A stretch of DNA of 64,000 nt from Segetibacter sp. 3557_3 (GTDB lineage: Bacteria; Bacteroidota; Bacteroidia; Chitinophagales; Chitinophagaceae). The position numbers were made by a program, and so were the translations under genes. The DNA is taken from NCBI RefSeq assembly GCF_004354985.1, contig NZ_SMSK01000014.1, positions 62,001 to 126,000 on the forward strand, in the 5' to 3' direction. Shown here piece after piece: positions 9,025-18,551 of the stretch (within the stretch, counting starts at the first letter, position 1; each line of letters begins with the position of its first letter). The notes below the pieces were generated by a model that was not told the DNA's origin, ran no database searches, and saw nothing but the letters and a program-made list of their open reading frames with translations.

Positions 9025-9771
9025 TTATCTTTTTGTTCCGGTATAAATTGAGCAAATCCCCATCGTTAACGGCTTGCAGGTGGTATTGATATAACCTGAA
9101 TGATCAAGGATTTGAACAAATTGTTGTCCCTCCGGGAACTTAAGCATCGACTCCTTCAGGTATTCATATGCCTCTTTGTTTTTGGCGATCATACTTCCAA
9201 AGCCAGGTGCTACAACATTCATATAGAGGTTATATATGCCTTTGAATGCTGCCTGTTTGGGCTTCGAAAATTCAAGCACAACCAGCTTGCCACCCGGCTT
9301 TAGTACACGAAGCATTTCCTTCAGTCCTTTTTCCAGGTTCTCAAAATTCCGGACTCCAAAAGCAACGGTTACCGCATCAAATGTGGCATCGTTAAACGGA
9401 ATACCTTCGCTGTCGCCGCTGATTAACTCTATCCGGTCGTTTGCCCCAAGCTTATCAATTTTCTTGCGCCCGAGTTCAAGCATGCCCTCCGAAATGTCGA
9501 TCCCGGTAATCTTTTGCGGTTGTAACATTTCAAGGGCAAGGATTGCCACATCACCTGTTCCGGTTGCTACATCCAGCAAACGCTGTGGTTGGATTGACTT
9601 CAGTTCTTTTAGCGCCTTTTTACGCCAGCTAACATCAATGCCGGCCGAGAGAAACCGGTTGAGAAAGTCGTACCTGAATGCAATTGTATCAAACATTTTG
9701 GCAACCTGCTGCTTCTTTCCCAGCAAGCTGCTTTTATCGGGCACCACTTTGTCATGATCGTAATTTGCCAT
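9025..9771 (-). CDS. ubiE: Demethylmenaquinone methyltransferase
   Basis: SAM-dependent C-methylation of demethylmenaquinone to menaquinone, the respiratory quinone of Bacteroidota. The 248-residue protein has the class I methyltransferase motif I LLDVATGTGDVAI at about residues 66-78, the ubiE signature YDFLNRFLSAGIDVSWRK near residue 34, motif II FDAVTVAFGVRNFENLEKGL, and LKPGGKLVVLEFSKP. The length is normal. The start ATG at 9771 gives MANYDHDKVVP. It is followed by the PorT-like gene on the same strand, a conserved pairing. Confidence 0.93.
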   Translation of the reverse strand: MANYDHDKVVPDKSSLLGKKQQVAKMFDTIAFRYDFLNRFLSAGIDVSWRKKALKELKSIQPQRLLDVATGTGDVAILALEMLQPQKITGIDISEGMLELGRKKIDKLGANDRIELISGDSEGIPFNDATFDAVTVAFGVRNFENLEKGLKEMLRVLKPGGKLVVLEFSKPKQAAFKGIYNLYMNVVAPGFGSMIAKNKEAYEYLKESMLKFPEGQQFVQILDHSGYINTTCKPLTMGICSIYTGTKR

Positions 9772-9909
9772 ATGGCGCGAAGATACAACATCGCAAAAAG
9801 GTTTTGCGAACGGTAAAGATTGCAGTAGTTCACCTGATTAACTACAGCAGGTGCAGCACTACCAATCTGGTAACTTGTTAAGTACCGCTTGTACTTAATC
9901 CGGGCTTGG

Positions 9910-10917
9910 CTATTCCCCACCCGGGGCGGCAGGTGTTTTTGCCCTTAGTAGCCCATCAACGATAAGGCGGTTTCGCTTATTTGACTTCAGTTCTTTTTTG
10001 AGCGCCTTTTTCCGGGCTTTATCAAAAGACCCTGTCTGAAGTTGATCAAGATCGGGTTTGCCGCCGTCAACCCAGCAGGTATACCAAAAATCAGCAATCT
10101 GGTTGGAAGACATTATCAATTGGTCGTTGATGGTGCTTTTTAAACTTGCTGCATAAGCTTTAGCAAACTCAGGAGAGTAGTTCTTGTATTCTTTCCCGCG
10201 GCGAACCTGTACCCTGTATTTCTGTGAGTCGGTAAACGCTTTTGAAACCTCAATTTCTTTTGCAAATACATCGGGCAACAGCGCACTTGCTGCCTGAAGC
10301 GCTCGCATGATCTCTACGGCGGGTTCTTTAAGGTAACGTGCTTTGTGGGTGGAACGAAGGTTATAGTTTCCGATTTCAATTTCCGGGACGGTGCTTTCCC
10401 ATAAACTGTGCAGGCCCCTTTGGTTCGTAAGCTGCCCATCATAATTTATGGAGGTATGCAACGGAACATGCGCATCAGCAATATAGTGGCCAATGTCTGT
10501 CGAATAGTAAATGATACTATCGGCATTCCTGCTCCGGAATGCCTCAGTCAGCTTCTCTTTTGTCATCAGCACCTGGTAGGGTACATAGCCATAGGAGAGC
10601 AGGGAATCCTTTGAGAATTTTTCAATTGCTTCCTGCCAGGTAAGCGGCAATTTGTAGGCGGCAGAGTCACCAAATTGTTCCAGGTCGATAAAGTGACGGG
10701 TCGCTTCAAGACTATCGGTATTCCGACGCATGTCGGGCCGCGGGGCACTGTCAACCAGGTATTTAATGTTGTTAAAATAAAAACCCCGCATATCTTTAGG
10801 CAAGGCGTAAACAGCAAGTTGGTGGGTAGTTCGGTGCACCAGATAGCCCCAACTCACCAGGCTAAAAGCAACTAAGAGAAGGAGTATTGGATGGATTGTT
10901 CGTTTCAGCAGGTTCAT
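9910..10917 (-). CDS. Zinc-dependent phospholipase C / S1-P1 nuclease-like secreted protein
   Basis: A 335-residue exported protein with an N-terminal signal or anchor helix (ILLLLVAFSLVSWGYLVHRT). The metal-site pattern of the S1/P1 nuclease-phospholipase C fold is visible: an early WGYLVH (Trp and His), then DIGHYIADAHVPLH around residues 140-153, and HSLWES about 20 residues later. The C-terminal half is helical and ends in a lysine-rich tail. It is likely a periplasmic or surface phosphodiesterase; substrate unknown. It stands 138 bp upstream of ubiE on the same strand, with no obvious functional link. Confidence 0.75.
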   Translation of the reverse strand: MNLLKRTIHPILLLLVAFSLVSWGYLVHRTTHQLAVYALPKDMRGFYFNNIKYLVDSAPRPDMRRNTDSLEATRHFIDLEQFGDSAAYKLPLTWQEAIEKFSKDSLLSYGYVPYQVLMTKEKLTEAFRSRNADSIIYYSTDIGHYIADAHVPLHTSINYDGQLTNQRGLHSLWESTVPEIEIGNYNLRSTHKARYLKEPAVEIMRALQAASALLPDVFAKEIEVSKAFTDSQKYRVQVRRGKEYKNYSPEFAKAYAASLKSTINDQLIMSSNQIADFWYTCWVDGGKPDLDQLQTGSFDKARKKALKKELKSNKRNRLIVDGLLRAKTPAAPGGE

Positions 10918-11043
10918 TTCGCAAGAATACGTGATTATGAAGTTTCAAGGAGAATCGATCGGTAAAATATAATATTGTTGTGCGCTATATTGCTTTGCAT
11001 TAAACCGCTTATATAATTTATGTGGTGGCAAAAGTTGAAAAGT

Positions 11044-11051
11044 TACATTTG
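11044..11051 (+). promoter_or_regulatory. Possible -7 element for the ABC exporter operon
   Basis: TACATTTG fits TAnnTTTG exactly and lies 23 bases before the ATG of the ATPase gene, at a position compatible with a short leader. No clear TTTG is found about 20 bases upstream. Confidence 0.4.
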
Positions 11052-11074
11052 AAGAATCTTACAACTCCTTATCC

Positions 11075-12004
11075 ATGCACCTTTTAGAACTTAAAAACCT
11101 GCAAAAATTTTATGCAACGCAAAAAGCGGTAGACGATATCAGCTTTAGTGTTGAGCAGGGAAGCATATTCGGACTTCTCGGTCCCAATGGCGCCGGCAAA
11201 ACCACGCTCTTGCGCATGATTACCGGCATATTCTATCCTGATCGTGGTGATATTCTCTTCAACAATAAGAAGTTTGATCCGCTCAACGACATACTTTACA
11301 TCGGGTATATGCCCGAAGAGCGTGGTTTATACAAGAAAATGAAGATTGGTGAGCAGGCACTCTACCTTGCCCAACTAAAAGGTCTTAGCCGTTCCGATGC
11401 GATGACCAAAATAAAGTACTGGTTTCAGCGTATGGGGATGGAGAGCTGGTGGAACAAAAAGGTAGAAGACCTAAGTAAGGGCATGAGCCAGAAACTGCAA
11501 TTTGTAATTACGGTTTTACATGAACCCAAGCTTATCATACTCGACGAACCCTTCAGCGGCCTTGACCCGGTAAATGCAAACCTGATCAAGGATGAAATTT
11601 TTAATCTTGCCCGAAATGGTTCTACCATCATTTTCAGTACCCACCGGATGGAACAGGTAGAAGAGATCTGCGACCATATCGTTTTAGTGAACCAGGGAAA
11701 GAAAATCCTCGACGGCACGGTGCAGAACATCAAGCAGGAATTCAAAGAGAATACCTTTAACATCAAGCTGAGCCAGATTCCCGCCGAGATCAACAGCCCC
11801 GCCTTCGAGGTTATCCGGCAGGATAGCAATAACCTGACGGTAAAAATTCATGCTGGTCATCGCAGCAACGACGTGTTGCAGTACTTTCTACAGCAGTCAA
11901 CCATAGAAGGCTTTAATGAAATCCTGCCTTCTCTGAACGAAATATTTATTCATCTTGTGGAAGGCACCAGGGCCACCCGCCAGTTCCAGGCTGTTGAGGC
12001 CTGA
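11075..12004 (+). CDS. ABC transporter ATP-binding protein
   Basis: The 309-residue ATPase subunit of an ABC-2 exporter. Walker A is GPNGAGKTT (about residues 39-47), the Q-loop region is MPEERGLYKKM, the signature is DLSKGMSQKLQ, Walker B is LIILDEPFSGLDP, and the switch His is in STHRMEQ. The C-terminal 90 residues form the extra domain seen in NatA-like ATPases. It is followed after 38 bp by its permease. The NatA/NatB resemblance suggests export of an ion or small hydrophobic molecule, but the substrate is unknown. Confidence 0.93.
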   Translation: MHLLELKNLQKFYATQKAVDDISFSVEQGSIFGLLGPNGAGKTTLLRMITGIFYPDRGDILFNNKKFDPLNDILYIGYMPEERGLYKKMKIGEQALYLAQLKGLSRSDAMTKIKYWFQRMGMESWWNKKVEDLSKGMSQKLQFVITVLHEPKLIILDEPFSGLDPVNANLIKDEIFNLARNGSTIIFSTHRMEQVEEICDHIVLVNQGKKILDGTVQNIKQEFKENTFNIKLSQIPAEINSPAFEVIRQDSNNLTVKIHAGHRSNDVLQYFLQQSTIEGFNEILPSLNEIFIHLVEGTRATRQFQAVEA

Positions 12005-12042
12005 CCCCACTCCCACCTCACTACTAATAACCTTTCCTGTAT

Positions 12043-13365
12043 ATGAGTAAAATCTGGCTCGTTATCAAAAGAGAATACCTTAGCCGGGTACGCAAGAAGA
12101 CTTTTATCCTGTCAACAATCCTCACTCCATTGTTATTTGTGGGTCTGATCGTAGTGGTGACCGTTATCTCTGTAAAAAACGTAGATAAGGAGCGGATCGC
12201 GGTAATCGATGAATCCGGTAATTTCCGCGGCCACCTTGAAAACTCAAAAGCAGTCACCTTTGATTTCCCTACGGGGGTCGACAGTACCAATTACGCTGCA
12301 AAAGGTTATTCGGCGATCCTGTATACCCCTGCTGAAAACGCCAAAAAATACCGGTTGATTTCCAAAAAGCAAATGGGAATGATTGCCGAGTCGAATGTTG
12401 AAAAAACCATTAATCGCGCGCTTGAAGACAACCTGCTGAAACAAACTTATAACATCGATGTGCGGCAGCTTGACTCCATTAGAAAAAATGCGGCCAAAGC
12501 CGACATCGACCAGGCCATTAAAGACAAAGGTTCACAGGTACAAAAAGGCAACAGCGGCCTCGCATACGGGATCGGTTATGCAAGCGCCTTCCTGATTTAT
12601 ATAACCCTGTTTATCTACGGCACGATGGTTATGCGCGGGGTTATGGAAGAAAAAACCAATCGTATTGCCGAGGTTATTGTATCGTCAGTTAAACCTTTCC
12701 AATTGATGATGGGTAAAATATTGGGTATTGGTGCAGTAGGATTAACCCAATTTCTGATCTGGATCGTTCTTATCATTGGCCTTACTTCGGCGGCAGGTGC
12801 GATTTTTTCGCGTGAAACCCTTCAACAGGCACAGGAGGCAAGCCAGCAAATGCAAACGGGCGGTGCCGCAATGGGCTCCAATGCTGCTACGCAATTCAAC
12901 CAGATCAGGGATACGCTTGGGAGTGCCAACTGGTTATTGATTATCGGTTGCTTCTTATTCTATTTTGTTTTTGGATACCTGTTTTATGCTGCATTGTTCG
13001 CAGCTGTAGGCAGTGCAGTAAATGAGGATCCCCAGGATGCCCAGAGTTTGCTGCTGCCCATTATGATGCCGATTGTAATTTCAATTGTAATCATGATCAA
13101 CGCCATCACCAACCCTGCCGGTGCGCTTGCTACATGGAGTAGCCTTATTCCCTTTTGCTCACCGATAGTTATGATGGCCCGGATTCCGTTTGGCGTGCCG
13201 GGCACTGTTCCGTACTGGCAGCTGATCCTGAGCATGCTGTTGCTCGTAGGCGGATTCCTGGTTACAACCTGGCTGAGTGCGAAAATATACCGGGTTGGAA
13301 TTCTAATGTATGGGAAAAAGGTTACCTGGAAGGAGATGTGGAAATGGACCTTTCGTAAGAACTAA
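12043..13365 (+). CDS. ABC-2 type transporter permease (NatB-like)
   Basis: A 440-residue permease partner of the preceding ATPase. The N-terminus LVIKREYLSRVRKKTFILSTILTP is the typical NatB/ABC-2 cytoplasmic entry followed by the first membrane helix. A periplasmic domain of about 130 residues comes next, then a cluster of five to six helices from about residue 180. RGVMEEKTNRIAEVIVSSVKP is the conserved coupling segment of the family. The gene closes the two-gene operon. Confidence 0.92.
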   Translation: MSKIWLVIKREYLSRVRKKTFILSTILTPLLFVGLIVVVTVISVKNVDKERIAVIDESGNFRGHLENSKAVTFDFPTGVDSTNYAAKGYSAILYTPAENAKKYRLISKKQMGMIAESNVEKTINRALEDNLLKQTYNIDVRQLDSIRKNAAKADIDQAIKDKGSQVQKGNSGLAYGIGYASAFLIYITLFIYGTMVMRGVMEEKTNRIAEVIVSSVKPFQLMMGKILGIGAVGLTQFLIWIVLIIGLTSAAGAIFSRETLQQAQEASQQMQTGGAAMGSNAATQFNQIRDTLGSANWLLIIGCFLFYFVFGYLFYAALFAAVGSAVNEDPQDAQSLLLPIMMPIVISIVIMINAITNPAGALATWSSLIPFCSPIVMMARIPFGVPGTVPYWQLILSMLLLVGGFLVTTWLSAKIYRVGILMYGKKVTWKEMWKWTFRKN

Positions 13366-13413
13366 GAGGTGAACTTATTCGCAGGCTAATTGAGACAAAA
13401 AAAGCCGTAAAAA

Positions 13414-13818
13414 TTACGACCCTCTTCTATCGGAAACCTGGATGATCCGTTCGCGTTCGGCGGTTCGGTCCCGGTCTCTGGTCTTGCCTTTTGTCATTTC
13501 GATATTGATGGCAACAGGTTCGCCATCGTTAACTACCACGTTCGACTTGCCGGCTGTTTTATAGCCTTCCATTTCGCACGTTAGGGTATATGTTCCTGGT
13601 AAAACGTTGTTGATGGTGTAATTACCCGTTGAGTCGGACAGAACAATCCGGCTTGCAGGCATATTGGTGGAAGTAAGGGTGATTACCGCTTCATTGAGTG
13701 GCATTTTGCGCAAACCCGAGAAAACTGACCCGCGGATGGATGTGGCGGATTGTTGCGCAAACGTTGTTGTAATAAATAAAATGGCTGTAATAACCAGCAT
13801 GGGTTTACCAAATCTCAT
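13414..13818 (-). CDS. Carboxypeptidase regulatory-like (CarboxypepD_reg) exported protein
   Basis: A 134-residue protein with a signal peptide (MLVITAILFITTTFAQQ) and one CarboxypepD_reg/CNA-B-like beta-sandwich (SIRGSVFSGLRKMPLNEA through YTLTCEMEGYK). It ends in a highly charged Arg/Asp/Glu tail (TRDRDRTAERER). These domains are usually the N-terminal part of TonB-dependent receptors; here the domain is alone, so it may be a free periplasmic carbohydrate- or protein-binding module. Its mRNA 3' end converges on the ABC operon, 48 bp away. Confidence 0.7.
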   Translation of the reverse strand: MRFGKPMLVITAILFITTTFAQQSATSIRGSVFSGLRKMPLNEAVITLTSTNMPASRIVLSDSTGNYTINNVLPGTYTLTCEMEGYKTAGKSNVVVNDGEPVAINIEMTKGKTRDRDRTAERERIIQVSDRRGS

Positions 13819-14005
13819 GTGCTATGTATTGAGGTTCTTACAAAACTAAACTAAAATCCTGCCAGAACCGATAGTGTCAAGTGGGGTTTACGACAAAAAG
13901 ATTCATAAAATATCGCGGAAGTTGCACGGGTAAAACCTTAATGCATAATGGAGAGTTGACCAGGCATTGGGTTTCCGTGGTCATTTTTTAACATCAGCCA
14001 GCTTA

Positions 14006-14998
14006 TTAACCAAAGTCTATTTCCGTGTTATCGCCTATGTTGAGGCTGCGGCTGAGTCCTTTTACAGAGGCATCGCTGCCGATGAGCGAGTTATCGATCA
14101 CCACCTCGTACAGATTGGTATAGGATCCAATGATACTCTCCCGCACAATAGAATGCTGAATATTGGTATTCGCCCCGATTGCTACATGCGGGCCGATGAT
14201 CGCACTCTTAATCTTACAGCCAAGTGCAATGCTTACGGGTGGAATGATGATCGTATCCTCGAACTGGTGCCCGCTTTTGATGTTCCCGCCGGACTTTTTA
14301 AGCAGGGTAGCATTACTTTCGAGCAGGGTTTGCTTTTTACCGCAATCGTACCAGTTCTTTACCTTGAGCGCCTTAAACCGGGCACCACGTTTCATCATAC
14401 AATCAAGCGCGTCGGTTAAGTTGTATTCGCCCCGGCTTTTGATGTTTTCGGTAAACAACAGGTGTATACAACCATACAGTATTTCGGTATCCTTTATCTT
14501 ATACAATCCAACGAGTGCCATATTGCTCCTCGGAATGGCTGGTTTTTCTACCACGTGGTCAATAAATCCCTGGTCATCGATCTCCGCTACGCCAAAACCC
14601 CTTGGATCGTCAACCTTCTTTACCCCTAGCATATTGTAGGGGCTGTTGATCATCTCCTTGATGTCGTATTCGCAGATGGTATCGCCCAGGCAGATAAAAA
14701 CCTCGTCGTTGCCCACAAGTTCTTTCGCCAGCTCGAGTGCATGCCCTGTTCCCTGGCGATCGCCCTGGTAAACAAATTCGCAGTTGAGGCCGGGGTAGGT
14801 TGCACGTACATATTCTTCAATTTTTTCGCCAAGGTATCCGACAATGAAAATGAATTCCTTTAGTCCTGCATCGTGCAACTGGTCTACTATAAAGCTGAGG
14901 ATTGTTTTGCCTGCAAGGGGTATTAAGGCCTTAGGCTGCGTATAGGTGTGTGGCCTTAGTTTTGCTCCGGCACCGGCCACCGGAATGATAGCTTTCAT
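14006..14998 (-). CDS. Sugar-phosphate nucleotidyltransferase
   Basis: A 330-residue enzyme of the NTP-transferase family fused to a left-handed beta-helix. The nucleotide loop is GAGAKLRPHTYTQPKAL at residues 9-25, the metal Asp is in FICLGDTI (about residue 105), and the sugar site includes VEKPAIP and NWYDCGKK. From about residue 245 hexapeptide-type repeats appear (IIPPVSIALGCKIKSAIIGP). It makes an NDP-sugar from NTP and sugar-1-phosphate; RmlA-like and GlmU/GalU-like activities are all possible. No glycan pathway genes flank it. Confidence 0.85.
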   Translation of the reverse strand: MKAIIPVAGAGAKLRPHTYTQPKALIPLAGKTILSFIVDQLHDAGLKEFIFIVGYLGEKIEEYVRATYPGLNCEFVYQGDRQGTGHALELAKELVGNDEVFICLGDTICEYDIKEMINSPYNMLGVKKVDDPRGFGVAEIDDQGFIDHVVEKPAIPRSNMALVGLYKIKDTEILYGCIHLLFTENIKSRGEYNLTDALDCMMKRGARFKALKVKNWYDCGKKQTLLESNATLLKKSGGNIKSGHQFEDTIIIPPVSIALGCKIKSAIIGPHVAIGANTNIQHSIVRESIIGSYTNLYEVVIDNSLIGSDASVKGLSRSLNIGDNTEIDFG

Positions 14999-15595
14999 TA
15001 ATATTGTACTTTAGTTTTGATGAACCTTTCACTTTCACAAGGCAGGTGACACTTCAAAAAAACGTCGGTTTTAATTTAGCAATAGTATTCATCGGGGGTG
15101 TGAAAATAGAATTTTTTACAATAGAGCACCGATTTAAAAATAATGCCTGCAACGCAACCCTGTTGGCCAACCGAAGTGGGCAATTGTTTGCTTAACGGAG
15201 GCATTGCAACAAAGTAATTAGCCCATTTAACAACCTGTGTATTAATGCATATGCCGTTGCCCTTATGGGCTCAGCAGCGGTTTGCGGTACAAGTGTGCGA
15301 CGCAAGAATGAGGCCATGAAAAACCACTGCCCGGCCCAAAAGAATCCTATTGTGTACCCAATTTTCAAGCACACAGTCTCTGCTTGTATGTGGCATACTC
15401 CACCCACAAATTATGCGAGATGACCAGTTGCAATACAATGGGGCTTTTGCCATCCGGTAACAAACCCACTCGCTGCCCCGCAACGGCCCCAATGCCTTAC
15501 TGCAGTAGCAATGCGGCGTTAATGCTGTTGACTGCCGGAAAAACAGTTCACCCAAATCTGGCTTTTTTAAGTTTATTTTTGCGCAAAAACCAGCA
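14999..15595. other. Intergenic region without supported gene
   Basis: About 600 bp between the divergent nucleotidyltransferase and glyA genes. Short open frames are present on both strands, but none has credible codon use or protein character. Near 15270-15310 the minus strand carries CTTGTACCGCAAA, shared with the 7.78-kb gap. A TAnnTTTG element for glyA lies at 15574. Confidence 0.5.
15574..15581 (+). promoter_or_regulatory. Probable -7 element of the glyA promoter
   Basis: TATTTTTG followed by GCG matches TAnnTTTG and lies 14 bases before the glyA ATG. The same sequence and spacing are found before the gene at 61305. No -33 TTTG is clear. Confidence 0.45.
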
Positions 15596-16876
15596 ATGCA
15601 AAGAGATACCCTCGTATTTGACATCATCCAAAAAGAACTGCAACGGCAACGACACGGACTTGAATTAATCGCATCGGAAAATTTTACCAGTTTGCAGGTA
15701 ATGCAGGCAACCGGATGTGTGATGACAAATAAATACGCAGAGGGATATCCCGGTCGCAGGTATTATGGTGGTTGCGAGTTTGTTGACCAAACCGAGCAGC
15801 TGGCCATAGAGCGATTGAAACAAATCTTTGGTTGCGAATATGCAAACGTGCAACCGCATAGTGGTGCACAGGCCAATGGCGCCTTATTGCTGGCAATACT
15901 GCAGCCGGGCGACCCGATACTGGGTCTTGATTTAAGTATGGGCGGGCACCTTACCCACGGCAGCCCGGTAAACTTTAGCGGTAAAATATACCAGCCACAC
16001 TTTTATGGGGTAACCCGCGAAGAAGGTCTTGTTGATTATGAGATGTTGGAAGCGCAGGCGAGAAAGGTAAAGCCAAAACTGATTATCTGCGGTGCCAGTG
16101 CTTACAGCCGCGATTGGGATTATGCCCGCATCAGGAGGGTAGCCGACGAAGTGGGTGCTTTTTTGTTTTGCGACATGGCCCACCCTGCCGGCCTGATTGC
16201 TAAAAACCTGTTGAGCTCGCCTTTCGAACACTGCCACTTTGTTACGTCTACTACGCACAAAACGCTTCGCGGCCCGCGCGGAGGTGTCATCATGATGAAA
16301 AAAGACTTCGAAAATCCGTTTGGGCTAAAGGATGCAAAAGGCAACATACGCATGATGAGCAACCTGATCGATATGGCAGTTTTCCCCGGAACACAAGGTG
16401 GCCCGCTTGAACACGTGATTGCAGCAAAGGCAATTGCATTTGGTGAAATATTGTCTGATGAGTTTACCGATTACGCAAGGCAGATTGTTTCAAACGCACA
16501 GGCAATGGCTGGTGCATTTGTAGCGAAAGGTTACCAGATCATCAGTGGTGGCACCGAAAATCACCTGATGCTCATCGACCTTCGCAATAAAAATATCACC
16601 GGTAAAAAGGCGGAACAGGTGCTTAACAATGCCGATATCACGATTAACAAAAACATGGTGCCTTACGACGATAAAAGCGCGTTTGTAACCAGCGGCATCA
16701 GGGTGGGTGTACCCGCAATCACCACCCGTGGTATGAAGGAAGAACATATGCAGTTTGTGGTAAATGCAATTGATAATGTACTTATGAATGCCGATGACGA
16801 AAACACGATAGCAACGGTGCGCAAATCGGTTAACGAATTCATGAACAGCTTTCCGCTCTACCCCGAACTTGGTTAG
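15596..16876 (+). CDS. glyA: Serine hydroxymethyltransferase
   Basis: PLP enzyme interconverting serine and glycine with transfer of a one-carbon unit to tetrahydrofolate. The 426-residue protein shows the N-terminal [18 protein letters not shown] and the PLP lysine in [13 protein letters not shown] at K222; length is standard. It is followed after 44 bp by a DUF4293 membrane protein, probably on the same transcript. gcvH at 62.5 kb serves the related glycine cleavage route but is not adjacent. Confidence 0.96.
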   Translation: MQRDTLVFDIIQKELQRQRHGLELIASENFTSLQVMQATGCVMTNKYAEGYPGRRYYGGCEFVDQTEQLAIERLKQIFGCEYANVQPHSGAQANGALLLAILQPGDPILGLDLSMGGHLTHGSPVNFSGKIYQPHFYGVTREEGLVDYEMLEAQARKVKPKLIICGASAYSRDWDYARIRRVADEVGAFLFCDMAHPAGLIAKNLLSSPFEHCHFVTSTTHKTLRGPRGGVIMMKKDFENPFGLKDAKGNIRMMSNLIDMAVFPGTQGGPLEHVIAAKAIAFGEILSDEFTDYARQIVSNAQAMAGAFVAKGYQIISGGTENHLMLIDLRNKNITGKKAEQVLNNADITINKNMVPYDDKSAFVTSGIRVGVPAITTRGMKEEHMQFVVNAIDNVLMNADDENTIATVRKSVNEFMNSFPLYPELG

Positions 16877-16920
16877 TAGTATCTTGCTCCGGCGTTCTAC
16901 AACCATCAAACACTAACATC

Positions 16921-17340
16921 ATGATACAACGGATACAATCCATTTGGCTTTTCCTGGCAGCAGTCTGTGCATTTCTCACCATCCGCTTTTCTTTTTTCAG
17001 CGGAAACAAAATGGTAAATGGTCAGAAAGTTTTTACCGAACTAAGCGCCGAAAGCAGCCCGCTGCATTTGCTAATCCTTTCAGTTGCTGTTGGGCTTGGC
17101 GCACTCATTGCCGTGTTCCTGTATAAAGACCGTAAGCTGCAGTTGCGCATTACCGTACTTACCTTGCTGCTGTCCATCGTTAACATTGTACTCTATTTTT
17201 TAGAAACCAAAAAGTTTGCTGAAGGAAACTTTGATCTTACAGCGGTCTTTTCCCTTGTTGTTCCGCTGTTCCTCTTTCTGGCAATGCGCGGCATTAACCG
17301 CGATCAAAAACTTGTTCGAAGCCTCGACAGGCTCCGATGA
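16921..17340 (+). CDS. DUF4293 family membrane protein
   Basis: A 139-residue protein with four hydrophobic helices and the start MIQRIQSIWLFLA, the hallmark of the Bacteroidota DUF4293 family. Function unknown. The short charged C-terminus (RDQKLVRSLDRLR) is cytoplasmic. It sits between glyA and a strong terminator at 17364. Confidence 0.85.
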   Translation: MIQRIQSIWLFLAAVCAFLTIRFSFFSGNKMVNGQKVFTELSAESSPLHLLILSVAVGLGALIAVFLYKDRKLQLRITVLTLLLSIVNIVLYFLETKKFAEGNFDLTAVFSLVVPLFLFLAMRGINRDQKLVRSLDRLR

Positions 17341-17363
17341 ATGGCGCAAATTATTTTGAAAAG

Positions 17364-17390
17364 GATCTCCCACAAGGAGATCTTTTTTTT
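17364..17390 (+). terminator. Rho-independent terminator after glyA-DUF4293
   Basis: Stem GATCTCC / GGAGATC (17364-17370 and 17376-17382) with loop CACAA, followed by eight T. It begins 24 bases after the DUF4293 stop. Confidence 0.9.
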
Positions 17391-17465
17391 GCTGTTGTAC
17401 GAGCTACTGCGCTCAATATGTTTTCTTTTTTGGGACCAGCATGGATTCTTTTCCAGGCAGTTGTT

Positions 17466-17483
17466 GTGTCACTCCCTTGTACG
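17466..17483. repeat. Degenerate dispersed intergenic motif
   Basis: GTGTCACTCCCTTGTACG resembles sequence at 42292-42314 (GTGTCACTC ... CTTGTATCG) and 47142-47159 (GTTTACTCCCTTGTACG). It lies between a terminator and the convergent regulator gene. Confidence 0.35.
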
Positions 17484-17599
17484 ACCTGTTCTTTATTGAG
17501 CTGAAAATACAGGTGCACACATACCATTCGCGCTATATCGAACAACCTTGTGATTTCTTTTCCCAGACGTGCATACTTCTTTTCTTATAGTTAACGGCT

Positions 17600-18373
17600 T
17601 CAAATAGTTTGTAAATGCTCAACGAAATTATCGCGGTAACTCCTGCCCATTGGAAGCCGGGTTTGATGTACCTGCACTTCCGTATCGTTGAATGAATTAA
17701 TCAGGGTTGCATTCACGAGGTAAAAACGGTGAATACGCACAATGCTTTTATAACTAATCCGATTCTGAAAGTATTGCAGCGATACCGGTAGCAGGTATTT
17801 CTGCTCTTTAGTTACCAGGTTAATATGATTATTTTCAGCCTGCACATATAAGATGTTACCAAGGTGAGCTTTTACAAAGCGGCCGCTTTGCCTGATAAAC
17901 AATGTGTCGTTTACCTGGAAAAAACTTTCATTATCCCCCGGCTTGTGTGCATCGAAAGCAGGTGATAGCAGAAGATCGTTGCGGGAATGTTGCGAGGTGA
18001 AGTTGTTTAAAGCCACTTCAATGGCCCCGCAAACATTCAACAAGGTAAAGGGTCGCTTTATAAAGGCAACAGCAGATAAGGATGAAACCTTTTTCATGAC
18101 GGCCTGGCTGGCAGCCGAGCCAAGGCAAATCACCGGCACCTTACGAAGCTTTAATAAAGCAAGGGTGGTTTCCATGCCCGTATTCAGCTCCATGGCATCA
18201 ATGTGTAACAGGAGAAGATCAACCTTGTTGTTACGAAATAAGCTAAGGGCATCGTTGGTGTTCCGTGCAATTCCGGTTATATAGTACCCTTCCTGTTGCA
18301 GGCCGGCTGCAAGATCATGTGCACTTCCTGCCCTATCTCCCACCACCAATACACTTATTCTATTGTCCTTCAT
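17600..18373 (-). CDS. Orphan LytTR regulator with degenerate receiver domain
   Basis: A 257-residue response-regulator-like protein from the ATG at 18373 (MKDNRISVLVVGD); the frame can be extended to 18400. The N-terminal 120 residues have the receiver fold, but the site of the phospho-acceptor Asp reads LLLLHIDAM with His in place of Asp, and the acidic pocket has a single Asp (VVGDRAG). The conserved Lys-Pro is FIKRPF, shifted by one. The C-terminal LytTR DNA-binding domain (ILYVQAENNHINLVT, then SIVRIHRFYLVN) is intact. No kinase gene is adjacent. It probably works without phosphorylation or by another input. Confidence 0.8.
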   Translation of the reverse strand: MKDNRISVLVVGDRAGSAHDLAAGLQQEGYYITGIARNTNDALSLFRNNKVDLLLLHIDAMELNTGMETTLALLKLRKVPVICLGSAASQAVMKKVSSLSAVAFIKRPFTLLNVCGAIEVALNNFTSQHSRNDLLLSPAFDAHKPGDNESFFQVNDTLFIRQSGRFVKAHLGNILYVQAENNHINLVTKEQKYLLPVSLQYFQNRISYKSIVRIHRFYLVNATLINSFNDTEVQVHQTRLPMGRSYRDNFVEHLQTI

Positions 18374-18551
18374 CCGGTTGTTTGTTCCGCAGCTTTGCAA
18401 AGCAGCACGTCGCAGCTTTCTTTTTTGGGATCGCGAAGGTAAAGACCCTGCTGTTTGGAACCGCTATAAACTGCAGGGTTCCCATTTATTCAGGCTGCCC
18501 ATATAACCTTGTTTCCCGGACCGAAAACCTAAACTGGATTGACATAGCTTA

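Noticed and set aside
15271-15627. 118-aa minus-strand frame running into the start of glyA
   Set aside because: Its composition is unlike a protein and its 5' part overlaps glyA in antisense.
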